A stretch of DNA of 64,000 nt from Erythrobacter sanguineus (GTDB lineage: Bacteria; Pseudomonadota; Alphaproteobacteria; Sphingomonadales; Sphingomonadaceae): NCBI GenBank assembly GCA_945878845.1, contig CAMCUB010000007.1:48725-112724 (forward strand), given 5' to 3'. Below, piece by piece: positions 18,814 through 28,106 of this stretch; within the stretch, counting starts at the first letter, position 1, and the number at the start of each line of letters is the position of its first letter. A model generated the notes under the pieces. That model saw nothing but the letters and a program-made list of their open reading frames with translations, made no database searches and had not been told where the DNA came from. The position numbers were made by a program, and so were the translations under genes.

Positions 18814-21720
18814 GTGCGTATTGCCGCGCGGGTCTCGCCCATGGCCTTGCCGGGGTGCGGCAAGCCTGCGATGACCGCAGCCGTCGTGCCCCAGTCCCTC
18901 ACCCCCCGTCCTGCCGAGGACGCTTATGTGCGCGCCGTGCTCGGGCCGACCAACACCGGCAAGACGCACCTCGCCATCGAGCGGATGTGCGGGCATTCGA
19001 GCGGCATGATGGGCTTCCCGCTGCGCCTGCTGGCGCGCGAGGTCTATGACCGGGTGCGCGCGATCAAGGGCGACAAGCAGGTCGCGCTGATCACCGGCGA
19101 GGAACGGATCGAGCCTCCGCAGGCGCGCTATTTCCTCTGCACCGCCGAGGCGATGCCGCGCACCGCCGGGCAGCACGCCTTCGTTGCGCTCGACGAGGCG
19201 CAATTGGGCGCGGACCCCGAGCGCGGGCACATCTTCACTGACCGCCTGATGCACATGCGTGGGCGCGAGGAGACGATGATCCTCGGCAGCGCCACGCTCG
19301 AACCCATGGTCAAGGCGCTGATCCCCAAAGCCGAGATCACCAGCCGCCCGCGTTTCTCGACTCTCAGCCATGCGGGGGTGTGCAAGCTGTCGCGCCTGCC
19401 GAAGCGGAGCGCCGTGGTCGCCTTCAGCGTGGAACAGGTTTACGCCATGGCCGAGGCCCTGCGGCGGTTCCGCGGCGGCGCGGCGGTGGTGATGGGCGCG
19501 CTTTCGCCCGAGACCCGCAACAAGCAGGTCGCGATGTTCCAGGCGGGCGAGGTCGACTACATCGTCGCCACCGACGCGATCGGGATGGGGCTCAACCTCG
19601 ATCTCGATCACGTCGCCTTTGCGGCGCTCAGCAAATTCGACGGGCGCCGGAAGCGCCGCCTCACCCCTTCGGAAATGGCGCAGATCGCCGGGCGCGCCGG
19701 GCGGCACCAGCGCGACGGCACCTTCGGAACCCTCTCAGGCACCGGCAAGGGCGACGGCGAGCCGCTCCAGTTCACCGACGAGGAAGTCTACGCGATCGAG
19801 GAGCACAAGTTCGCGCCCCTCACCCACCTGTTCTGGCGCGAGGCCGATCCGCGGTTCGATTCGCTCGGCACGCTAATCGCCGATCTCGAAGCGCGGCCCG
19901 ACAATGCGGTGCTCAAGGCCGCGCCCGAAGCGATCGACATGGCGGTGCTGCGCCGCCTCGCCTCCGACCCCATCGCCGACACGGTGCGCGGCGCGGGATC
20001 GGTGCGGCGCTTCTGGGAGGCCTGCACCCTCCCCGACTTCCGCAATCTCGGGGTCGAGCAGCACGCGCGGTTCGTGGCGCGCCTGTGGGACGACCTGCGC
20101 GGCGGATACATCGGCGCGGATTTCGTCGCCGCGCGCATCGCCGAGCTTGACCGGATGCAGGGCGACATCGACACGCTCCAGGGCCGCATCGCTGCGATTC
20201 GCAGTTGGGCCTACATCTGCCAGCGCCCCGATTGGGTGCTGGCGCGCGACGAAATGGCTGCGCGGGCGCGTGCGGTCGAGGCGAAGCTCTCGGATGCGCT
20301 GCACGCGCGGCTGACCGAGCGGTTCGTGAACCGAAGGACGACTCTCTTGATGAAATCGCTGGGGCAGGACGGAGCCGCATTGCCCGTCACCCTCGAACCT
20401 GACGGGCACCTCAATGTGGAGGGCGAGAGCATCGGCCGGCTCGAGGGCTTCCGCTTCCATGTCGATCCCTCGGCAGGGGTCGCCGACCGGCGAATGCTGC
20501 TAGCGGCGGGCGAGAAGGCGCTGCCGGCGCTGCTGGAGAAGCGCGCCGAGTGGCTGCTCTCGGAAGGCATCGCCGAGCTGGAGATCAGCGGCGGCGCGAT
20601 CCGCTGGCAGGGCCGCGCGCTCGCCGAGATCGCCTTCCCCGGCCATCCCGGTTCGGGCAATTTCGGCACGCCCCGACTTGCGCTGACCCGGGATGTCGCG
20701 CTGCTGCCCGATACGGCCAAGGCGAAGCTCGAGGCGGGCCTTGCCGCGTGGCTCGAAGCGCAACTCGAACCGCTCGCCCCCTTGCGCAAGCTCGCCGAGG
20801 CCGCGCGCGATCCCGCCGCCGGGTCGCAGGCGCGCGCGTTGGTGATCACCCTGATCGAGGCGCGCGGCGTGATCAGCCGCGAGGAAGCCGGTCTGGAAAA
20901 CCTGCCCAAGGAGATGCGGCCCTATCTGCGCAAGCTCGGCATCACCTTCGGCGCGCTCGACATCTTCGACGCGCCGCTCTTGAAGCCCGCCCCGCGCCGC
21001 CTGCTCCACGCGCTGGGGCTCGACACCCGCGCGGTGCAGGAGGCGATGAACCCTGTGCTGGCCGAGGGGAGCTGGGCCAGGGGCCGCCTGCCCGCAGGCT
21101 ATCGCTATGCCGGTAACCAGGCGATCCGGGTCGATCTGGCCGAGAAAATCTTCCGCGCTGCCTTCGACGCACGGGCCAAGGTGGTCGCGGCGTATCCCAA
21201 GGAGCGGAACCGTCCGTTCCGGGTCGATCTGGCGCTCAGCGTCTCGGTCGGGCTCGAGGCCGAGAACGCCCGCCGCTTGCTCGGCAGCGCAGGCTTCCGG
21301 GTGGAACGCGCCCGCGCCCTGCCCGAAGGCGCGCAAGGGGCCCCCGCGCCCGACCGCTGGTACTGGCGCCCGCGCCGCCCCGAGGAGCGCGACGCGCGCC
21401 GCGAGGCAAAGGGGGCCGAGCGCCCCCGGCACCGCAAACCGGCCTCCGGCGACGGGCGCAAGGACACGCGCAAGGACACCGGCCCCACAGAGGGCCAGCC
21501 ACCCCGCGAAGCCAAGCCGCACCACAAGGGCAAGCCGCAGGGCGACAGGCGCGGCGATCGTCCCGAAGGCGAGCGGCGTGACGGGCCGCGTGGCAAACCA
21601 GGCGGCAAACCCGGCGGAAAGCCGCCTCGTGACAACCGTCCGCCCCTGCCCAAGCCCGACACCGGCCCGGCGCGCGCCGGGGGGGCCTTCGACAAGCTGG
21701 CGGACCTGCTCAAGGGATGA
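18814..21720 (+). CDS. Suv3-like DEAD/DExH helicase with basic disordered C-terminal tail
   Basis: VLGPTNTGKTHLAIERM (Walker A of Suv3/MgpS type), ALDEAQLGADPERGHIFTDRL, ATDAIGMGLNLDLDHVAF, QIAGRAGRH; start could be 18814, 18841 or 18871. Confidence 0.9.
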   Translation: MRIAARVSPMALPGCGKPAMTAAVVPQSLTPRPAEDAYVRAVLGPTNTGKTHLAIERMCGHSSGMMGFPLRLLAREVYDRVRAIKGDKQVALITGEERIEPPQARYFLCTAEAMPRTAGQHAFVALDEAQLGADPERGHIFTDRLMHMRGREETMILGSATLEPMVKALIPKAEITSRPRFSTLSHAGVCKLSRLPKRSAVVAFSVEQVYAMAEALRRFRGGAAVVMGALSPETRNKQVAMFQAGEVDYIVATDAIGMGLNLDLDHVAFAALSKFDGRRKRRLTPSEMAQIAGRAGRHQRDGTFGTLSGTGKGDGEPLQFTDEEVYAIEEHKFAPLTHLFWREADPRFDSLGTLIADLEARPDNAVLKAAPEAIDMAVLRRLASDPIADTVRGAGSVRRFWEACTLPDFRNLGVEQHARFVARLWDDLRGGYIGADFVAARIAELDRMQGDIDTLQGRIAAIRSWAYICQRPDWVLARDEMAARARAVEAKLSDALHARLTERFVNRRTTLLMKSLGQDGAALPVTLEPDGHLNVEGESIGRLEGFRFHVDPSAGVADRRMLLAAGEKALPALLEKRAEWLLSEGIAELEISGGAIRWQGRALAEIAFPGHPGSGNFGTPRLALTRDVALLPDTAKAKLEAGLAAWLEAQLEPLAPLRKLAEAARDPAAGSQARALVITLIEARGVISREEAGLENLPKEMRPYLRKLGITFGALDIFDAPLLKPAPRRLLHALGLDTRAVQEAMNPVLAEGSWARGRLPAGYRYAGNQAIRVDLAEKIFRAAFDARAKVVAAYPKERNRPFRVDLALSVSVGLEAENARRLLGSAGFRVERARALPEGAQGAPAPDRWYWRPRRPEERDARREAKGAERPRHRKPASGDGRKDTRKDTGPTEGQPPREAKPHHKGKPQGDRRGDRPEGERRDGPRGKPGGKPGGKPPRDNRPPLPKPDTGPARAGGAFDKLADLLKG

Positions 21721-22109
21721 AGGCAGGCGGGGATTCGGCAAGCACGGGGTCGATCCGGATCGACCGCCTGTTGGTGTATCTCCGCTTCGCCCGCACCCGC
21801 TCCGCCGCCCAGACGCTGATCGATACCCATGCTTTGCGCCGCAACAGAAAGCATGTGCTGCGCGGCTCGGAACAGGCCCGTATCGGTGACGTGCTGACCC
21901 TTGCGACGGGCGGCGGCGTCAGGGTGGTCGAGCTCCTCGCCCTGCCCGACCGCCGCGGCTCGCCCGCACAGGCGGCATCGCATTATCGTGAGGTTGATGC
22001 TTTTAGTGAGATTGACGGGGGCGGTCTTGACCGTAAAGGGCAAATGACCATAGCAGCGTCGCCTCCGATGGCGGATCCCCCGCCCGACGATCCCGAAGAC
22101 TTCTCGTGA
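21717..22109 (+). CDS. RNA-binding S4 domain protein (Hsp15-like)
   Basis: [72 protein letters not shown]; overlaps helicase stop. Confidence 0.85.
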   Translation: MKAGGDSASTGSIRIDRLLVYLRFARTRSAAQTLIDTHALRRNRKHVLRGSEQARIGDVLTLATGGGVRVVELLALPDRRGSPAQAASHYREVDAFSEIDGGGLDRKGQMTIAASPPMADPPPDDPEDFS

Positions 22110-22119
22110 AAGAGCCGCA

Positions 22120-22458
22120 ATGACTTACGTCGTCACCGAAGACTGCATCAAGTGCAAGTACACCGACTGCGTGGAAGTGTGCCCGGTCGACTGTTTCTAC
22201 GAAGGCGAGAACATGCTGGTGATCAACCCCAGCGAATGCATCGATTGCGGCGTGTGCGAGCCGGAATGCCCGGCCGAAGCGATTCTCCCGGACACGGAAG
22301 ATGGCCTCGAAAAGTGGCTCGAGCTGAACACCCAGTTCTCGGCCGTGTGGCCCAACATCACCAGCCAGAAGGCCCCGCCCGAGGATGCCGACGCCTTCAA
22401 GGGCGAAAAGGGCAAGTTCGAGAAGTACTTCACCGACGCGCCGGGCGACGGGGACTGA
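22120..22458 (+). CDS. fdxA: Ferredoxin FdxA (7Fe-8S type)
   Basis: [55 protein letters not shown]. Confidence 0.97.
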   Translation: MTYVVTEDCIKCKYTDCVEVCPVDCFYEGENMLVINPSECIDCGVCEPECPAEAILPDTEDGLEKWLELNTQFSAVWPNITSQKAPPEDADAFKGEKGKFEKYFTDAPGDGD

Positions 22459-22725
22459 TTTCAAACGGTTTTTGGGCTATCTGCAAAGCTAGGCAGGTGC
22501 CCGCAAACGCCGACTCGCAATTTTGTTGCAGGCGTGCTATATGACACCGGACCGCGCAGGACCCCGGGTCCGCGCAGGCGTCCAGTAACCAGGAAGGCCC
22601 GACACCAGCAACCCCCTACCCGGATGATCCGCACCCGGCGCTCGCCCCGTGAGGGGTTGGGTCGCGCCGCCGGGTCAGTCGTCTCTCTCTCCGTTGCGAA
22701 TGTCGGCCGATTGAAAGGAACGTGC

Positions 22726-23259
22726 ATGGCGAGCACCGCGAACGCATTCACCGTCGGCGATTATGTTGTCTACCCGAAGCATGGGGTGGGCCGGGTGATC
22801 GAACTCCAGAAGGAGGAGATCGCCGGGATGCAGCTCGAACTCTACGTGCTGCGGTTCGAGAAGGAGCGCATGACGCTCCGCGTGCCGACGAACAAGGTCG
22901 AAGCGATCGGGATGCGCAAGCTTTCGTCGGACAAGACGCTGCGTCAGGCGATGGAAACGCTCAAGGGCAAGCCCAAGGTCAAGCGCACCATGTGGTCGCG
23001 CCGTGCGCAGGAATATGAAGCCAAGATCAACTCGGGCGACCTCGTGTCGATCGCCGAAGTGACCCGCGACCTGTTCCGCCCCGAAGACCAGCCCGAGCAG
23101 AGCTACTCGGAACGCCAGATCTTCGAAGCGGCCTCGAGCCGTCTCGCCCGCGAACTTGCGGCGATGGAAGAGACCGACGAGCCCACCGCGCTCGGCAAGA
23201 TCCTCGACGTGCTGCGCGAGCATGCGCCGCAATATTACGACACCGCCGATGAAGCGTAA
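22726..23259 (+). CDS. carD: CarD family transcriptional regulator
   Basis: FTVGDYVVYPKHGVGRVIELQKEEIAGMQLELYVLRFEKERMTLRVPTNK; ATG at 22726 with aaagga RBS. Confidence 0.95.
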   Translation: MASTANAFTVGDYVVYPKHGVGRVIELQKEEIAGMQLELYVLRFEKERMTLRVPTNKVEAIGMRKLSSDKTLRQAMETLKGKPKVKRTMWSRRAQEYEAKINSGDLVSIAEVTRDLFRPEDQPEQSYSERQIFEAASSRLARELAAMEETDEPTALGKILDVLREHAPQYYDTADEA

Positions 23260-23284
23260 GCTTCTCGAGGCTAGTGCGAACATG

Positions 23285-23316
23285 AAAGGGCCGTCCTTCG
23301 GGGCGGCCCTTTTCGT
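23285..23316 (+). terminator. Rho-independent terminator after carD
   Basis: aaagggccgtccttcggggcggcccttttcgttt hairpin with T-rich tail. Confidence 0.85.
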
Positions 23317-23394
23317 TTGGGCGTCGGCGTGGGCCCCCTTGCACCCCGCCCCGTGGTGTATTACATCAGCAATACGCTAACGGGAGAGAGACAC

Positions 23395-24189
23395 ATGATC
23401 CACGCACGCCTTGCGCTGCTGCTTGCCGGCACCGCCGCCCTTGCCGCCTGCGACGGCGCCGATGTCGAGATCAACGGCCAGAAGGGCGTGCCCCTCTCCG
23501 AGATCGAGATCGCCGGCGAGGCGCCCCCCAAGGTCTTCCTCGCTTCGGGCGACAATGTGATCGTCACCGAGGGCGAGACCTTCGCGATCAAGGTCGAAGG
23601 CAGCGACACCGACAGCTTGCGCTTCGTGCGCGACAAGGAGGTGATCGGCATCACCCGCGTCGAGGGCTGGAACGGCAACTCCACCGCCACCATCCGCATC
23701 ACCATGCCCGCCCCCACGGAAATCATCATCGGCGGGGCCGGGACGGTCAAGGCGCAGGGCCTCGCCAGCGAAGCCGCCATCAATATCGGCGGCAGCGGCA
23801 CGGTCGAATTCGAGAAGTTCAACGGCCAGACGCTCGGCATCAATATCGGCGGCAGCGGCACGGTGCGCGGCGCGGGCACGGCGAAGGAACTCAACGTGCT
23901 GATCGGCGGCGCGGGCGAGGTCGAGATGCCCGGGTTGAAGGCCGATCAAGCCGAGGTCACCATCGGCGGCTCGGGCGATGTCGCCTTCGCCTCGGACGGG
24001 ACGGTGGAGGCCACCATCGGCGGAGCGGGCGACATCAAGGTCTCAGGGACCGCCAAGTGCACCGTCAACGCCTTCGGCTCGGGCACGCTGACCTGCTCGC
24101 CCGGCGGCGGCAGCGGCGCGAGCGGCGCGATCCCGGCTCCGCCCGCCGCACCGGCCGCACCTGCAGCCCCGGCGAAGCCCGCGGAATAG
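23395..24189 (+). CDS. DUF2807 (GIN domain) lipoprotein-like protein
   Basis: MIHARLALLLAGTAALAACDGADV lipobox; repeated IGGSGTVEF/IGGSGTVRG/IGGAGEVEM/IGGSGDVAF/IGGAGDIKV strands; RBS gggagag. Confidence 0.85.
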   Translation: MIHARLALLLAGTAALAACDGADVEINGQKGVPLSEIEIAGEAPPKVFLASGDNVIVTEGETFAIKVEGSDTDSLRFVRDKEVIGITRVEGWNGNSTATIRITMPAPTEIIIGGAGTVKAQGLASEAAINIGGSGTVEFEKFNGQTLGINIGGSGTVRGAGTAKELNVLIGGAGEVEMPGLKADQAEVTIGGSGDVAFASDGTVEATIGGAGDIKVSGTAKCTVNAFGSGTLTCSPGGGSGASGAIPAPPAAPAAPAAPAKPAE

Positions 24190-24230
24190 GGTTTGCCAGA
24201 TCGTAACCCGTGAGCGAGACTGTGCGGGTC

Positions 24231-24563
24231 ATGTCCCCGCTCCGACTCATCGCAATCAGCTGCGCCGCGCTAGCCCTTCAGGGATGCCTCGCCAAGGCCG
24301 CCGTCGGCGTGGTCACCGCGCCGGTGCGTGTGGTGAGCAAGGGCGTCGACCTCGCCACCACCAGCCAGTCCGAAGCCGACGAGAAGCGCGGCCGCGACAT
24401 CCGCCAGCGCGAAGAGCGAATGGGCGAACTCGACCGCGCCTACGCCAAGGCCATGGACCGCTGCGGCGAGGGCGATGACGAGGCGTGTGACCGCGCCCAG
24501 GCGATCCGTGCCGAGATGAAGGCGCTGGCGCCGGGGATACCGGTGGAGCCGGTAGAGGACTAA
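24231..24563 (+). CDS. Hypothetical lipoprotein
   Basis: MSPLRLIAISCAALALQGCLAKAAVG lipobox; ORF opens at 24210. Confidence 0.65.
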   Translation: MSPLRLIAISCAALALQGCLAKAAVGVVTAPVRVVSKGVDLATTSQSEADEKRGRDIRQREERMGELDRAYAKAMDRCGEGDDEACDRAQAIRAEMKALAPGIPVEPVED

Positions 24564-25477
24564 GCCGCCGCCCGCCGCAGCCGGTCGTTGATCGCGCGGC
24601 CCACGCCTTCGTCCGGCACCGTGGCCACCGCGATGCGCGGGTGCGGGGCGCGGGCGGCTTCGTGCAGGGCTGCGTAGAGGCGGGATGCCGCTTCGCCGAG
24701 GTCGTCGCTTGCGGACAAAGTGCAATCCCCCGCCACCGCCCCGAAGCCGATCAGAAACTCGCCCGCCTCCGCCGCCAGCGCGTTCAACCGCAAGGGCTTG
24801 CCGGGCGCATAGTGGCTCGCGAGTTGACCCGGAGCCTCGATCCCCAAGCTCCCCCCCCGCGTGCCGAGCTGGATCGGGCCGGGGCGCAATTCTTCCACGC
24901 TGCCATCCGCGCGCACCGCGACGATGGTCGATTCCACCCCCGCGCTCGTCGGCCCCGCGTCGAGCACCATTTCGATCCGCCCCTCGAGCGAGGCGAGCAC
25001 GTGCTCGGCCGAGGTCGGGCTGATGAAGCCGCTGCGGTTGGCGGAAGGGGCTGCGAGCGGGAAGTCGAGCCGCTCCAGCAGCGCCTGCATCACTGGATGC
25101 GCGGGCGCGCGCAGAGCGATGGTGGGGAGGCCCGCGGTCACCGCCTCGGCCAGCGCGGCATCGGCGCGGCGTGGCAGCACGAGCGTTAGAGGCCCCGGCC
25201 AATGCGCCTCGGCCAGCGCGCGGGCCTCGGGGGAGAACTCGGCATACTCAGCCGCCTGCTCCACCCCCGCGACATGCACGATCAGCGGATTGAAATCCGG
25301 CCGGCCCTTCGCAGCATAGATCCGCGCCACCGCCTCGGCGCTGTCGGCGCGCGCGGCGAGGCCGTAGACCGTCTCGGTCGGCACCGCCACCAGCCCGCCC
25401 GATTCGAGGATTCGCGCCGCTTTCGCGATCCCCTCGGCGTCCGCCAGCCGCACTTCCGTAACGTTCTTGCCGCTCAT
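24560..25477 (-). CDS. L-threonylcarbamoyladenylate synthase (Sua5/TsaC family)
   Basis: LESGGLVAVPTETVYGLAARADSAEAVARIYAAKGRPDFNPLIVHV and FPLAAPSANRSGFISPTSAEHV. Confidence 0.95.
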   Translation of the reverse strand: MSGKNVTEVRLADAEGIAKAARILESGGLVAVPTETVYGLAARADSAEAVARIYAAKGRPDFNPLIVHVAGVEQAAEYAEFSPEARALAEAHWPGPLTLVLPRRADAALAEAVTAGLPTIALRAPAHPVMQALLERLDFPLAAPSANRSGFISPTSAEHVLASLEGRIEMVLDAGPTSAGVESTIVAVRADGSVEELRPGPIQLGTRGGSLGIEAPGQLASHYAPGKPLRLNALAAEAGEFLIGFGAVAGDCTLSASDDLGEAASRLYAALHEAARAPHPRIAVATVPDEGVGRAINDRLRRAAA

Positions 25478-25549
25478 GCCCCGGCGCTATATTCGTTTGC
25501 CCGCCCTGCCAAGAGCGCAGCCCCCGAACACCCAAAGGATGCCCCCCAA

Positions 25550-27292
25550 GTGACCCCCTTCACCCCGCCGACCGCCGACCAGCTGCTCGCCATCCGCGTC
25601 AATGCCGGGATCGGCGAATTGGCCGAGACCGAACGCTTCGCCCACGCCGAAGCCGACCTTGTCGAAGCCATCGTCGCAGGTGTGGGCCAGTTCGCAGCGG
25701 GCGAATTCGCGCCATTGAACCGCAAGGGCGATCTGGAGGGCGCGAAGCTCGAAAACGGCGTGGTCCGCCTGCCCGAGGGCTTCGAGGCCGCCTATCACGC
25801 CTATGTCGAGCAGGGCTGGAACGCGATTGCCTCGCCCGCAGCCCACGGCGGTCAGGGCCTGCCCTTCACGCTGGCCTGCAACGTGCTCGAGAATCTCGGC
25901 GCGGCGAACATGGCCTTCACCCTGCTGCCGATGCTGAGCGTCGGCGCGGTCGAGGCGCTCGAACACCACGGCTCCCCCGCCCAGCAGGCGATGTATCTGC
26001 CCAAGCTGGTGAGCGGCGAATGGTCGGGCACCATGAACCTCACCGAGCCTGCCGCGGGAAGCGATGTCGGCGCGCTGCGCTCGACCGCCGAGCCCATCGA
26101 GGAAGGCGAGCACGCTGGCAAATTCAGGATCACCGGCCAGAAAATCTACATCACCTGGGGCGAGCATGACCTCGCCAAGAACATCATCCACCTCGTGCTG
26201 GCCCGCCTCCCCGGCGCGCCCGAGGGATCGCGCGGGATCTCGCTGTTCGTGGTGCCCAAATATCATGTGAACGCCGACGGCTCGCTCGGCCCGAGGAACG
26301 ACCTCCGCTGCGTCAGCCTCGAACACAAGCTCGGCATCAACGCCTCGCCCACCTGCGTCATGTCTTATGGCGACAATGGCGAGTGCATCGGCGAGCTGGT
26401 CGGCGCGCCCAACAAGGGGCTCGCGGCGATGTTCACGATGATGAACAATGCGCGGATCAATGTCGGCAATCAGGGCGCGCAGATCGCTGAGCGGGCGACC
26501 CAGCAGGCGCTCGCCTATGCCCGCGACCGGGTCCAGTCGGCGCGCGCGGGCTCGCCCGACAAGACCCCGGTGGCGATCATCGAGCACCCCGACGTGCGCC
26601 GCATGATCCTGCGCATGAAAGCGCTGACGGAGGGCGTGCGCGCGCTGCTCTACTATTGCGCCGGGCAGATCGATCGCGGCAATCTCGGGGATGAAGCCGC
26701 CAAGACCCGGGGCGAGATCATCGTGCCGCTCTTGAAGGCATGGGGCACCGATGTCGGCGTCGAGGTCTCCGGCCTCGGCATCCAGATCCACGGGGGCATG
26801 GGCTTCGTCGAGGAGACCGGCGCCGCTCAGCACTGGCGCGATTCGCGCATTGCGCCGATCTACGAAGGCACCAACGGCATTCAGGCGGCGGACCTTGTGA
26901 CCCGCAAGCTGGGGCTCGACGGGGGCGAGGCGCTGGTCGCGCTGTTCGAAGAGATCGCGCGCGAGGCGGCGGAGGAATATGCCCTCGCCGCGCTCGCCCG
27001 CGACTGCGCCAATGTCGCGCAGTGGATGCGGGACGATGCGAGTCTCGATGACAGGCTGGCGGGCAGCGTGCCGTTCTGCACCATGGCGGCAGTGTGCGTC
27101 GCCGGGTGGCAGCTGATGAAGCAGGCGCAGGCGGTCGCGGCGGGCGCGGCGCCGGAGCTGGCGGCGACCAAGCAGGTGACGGTGCGCTTCTTCCTCGACC
27201 GGATCGTGCCCGAGGCCGCCGGGCTCAAGGCCGGCGCGGTGGCGGGGGCGGACCTGCTCTACGCGCTCTCCGCCGAAGCGCTGGTCGCCTGA
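25550..27292 (+). CDS. Acyl-CoA dehydrogenase (C-terminal domain-containing, ~580 aa class)
   Basis: GTG start VTPFTPPTADQLL; GTMNLTEPAAGSDVGALRSTAEP, YITWGEHDLA, NNARINVGNQGAQIAERATQQALAYARDRVQ, GGMGFVEETGAAQHWRDSRIAPIYEGTNGIQAADLVTRKL. Confidence 0.93.
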   Translation: MTPFTPPTADQLLAIRVNAGIGELAETERFAHAEADLVEAIVAGVGQFAAGEFAPLNRKGDLEGAKLENGVVRLPEGFEAAYHAYVEQGWNAIASPAAHGGQGLPFTLACNVLENLGAANMAFTLLPMLSVGAVEALEHHGSPAQQAMYLPKLVSGEWSGTMNLTEPAAGSDVGALRSTAEPIEEGEHAGKFRITGQKIYITWGEHDLAKNIIHLVLARLPGAPEGSRGISLFVVPKYHVNADGSLGPRNDLRCVSLEHKLGINASPTCVMSYGDNGECIGELVGAPNKGLAAMFTMMNNARINVGNQGAQIAERATQQALAYARDRVQSARAGSPDKTPVAIIEHPDVRRMILRMKALTEGVRALLYYCAGQIDRGNLGDEAAKTRGEIIVPLLKAWGTDVGVEVSGLGIQIHGGMGFVEETGAAQHWRDSRIAPIYEGTNGIQAADLVTRKLGLDGGEALVALFEEIAREAAEEYALAALARDCANVAQWMRDDASLDDRLAGSVPFCTMAAVCVAGWQLMKQAQAVAAGAAPELAATKQVTVRFFLDRIVPEAAGLKAGAVAGADLLYALSAEALVA

Positions 27293-27293
27293 T

Positions 27294-28106
27294 ATGTCAG
27301 AGAGCGCGCTGGAGCGGATCGCCGCCGCGCTCGAACGCCTTGCGCCTCCGCCTCTGGCTCCGACCGACTGGCTGAGCGCGCCCGCCTATGTCTGGGAGGG
27401 CGAGCGGGCGCGCACGGTGCCGGTGCTTGATGCTCTGCCCTTGGGCGCCCTCCACGGGATCGACGCCCAAAAAGCTGCCTTGCGCGGCCTTTGCGCCCGC
27501 CTCGCTTCGGGCGCGGCGGCGCATGACGCGCTGCTGTGGGGCGCGCGGGGGATGGGCAAATCGGCGCTGGTGCGCGCCTGTGTCGCCGATGTGCAGAAGG
27601 AGACGAACGCCCTCGCCCTTGTCCAGATCGCCCCCGGCACGCTCCCCACCTTCCCCGCACTGATCGCCGAGCTTGCCGAGGTGAAGCGCGCCTTCCTCCT
27701 GTTCATCGACGATCTCGGCTTCGGCACCGAGGCGCGGGCGGAGATGCTCGCGCTCAGGAGCCTGCTCGAAGGCGGCATTGCGCCACGCCCCGCGCATATC
27801 CGCCTCGTCGTCACCGCCAACCGCCGCAGCATCGTCGAGCGCGAGGACACCTCGGGCGCGCTCCACGAACGCGACGAGCGCGACGATGCGCTGGCGCTGG
27901 CCGACCGCTTCGGGCTGACGCTGGGCTTCCACCCGGCGGACAAGGACACCTATCTCGCGATCCTCGAGGGCTACACCGCCCCGCTCGGCCTCGCCTTCGA
28001 TCCCGAGGAGGCGATGGCCTTCGCGATCCAGCGCGGCAACCGGTCAGGCCGCACCGCGCTGCAATTCGCCACGGAACTTGCCGGGCGCGCGGGGAAAACC
28101 CTCTAG
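27294..28106 (+). CDS. DUF815 family ATPase
   Basis: DALLWGARGMGKSALVRACVADVQ Walker A, FLLFIDDLGFG Walker B, VTANRRSIVEREDTSGALHERDERDDALALADRFGL. Confidence 0.88.
   Translation: MSESALERIAAALERLAPPPLAPTDWLSAPAYVWEGERARTVPVLDALPLGALHGIDAQKAALRGLCARLASGAAAHDALLWGARGMGKSALVRACVADVQKETNALALVQIAPGTLPTFPALIAELAEVKRAFLLFIDDLGFGTEARAEMLALRSLLEGGIAPRPAHIRLVVTANRRSIVEREDTSGALHERDERDDALALADRFGLTLGFHPADKDTYLAILEGYTAPLGLAFDPEEAMAFAIQRGNRSGRTALQFATELAGRAGKTL

Noticed and set aside
18681-18902. N-terminal extension of the M23 peptidase ORF
   Set aside because: Would overlap the divergent helicase start and lacks family-like sequence; MMLDHARKL at 18680 is more plausible.
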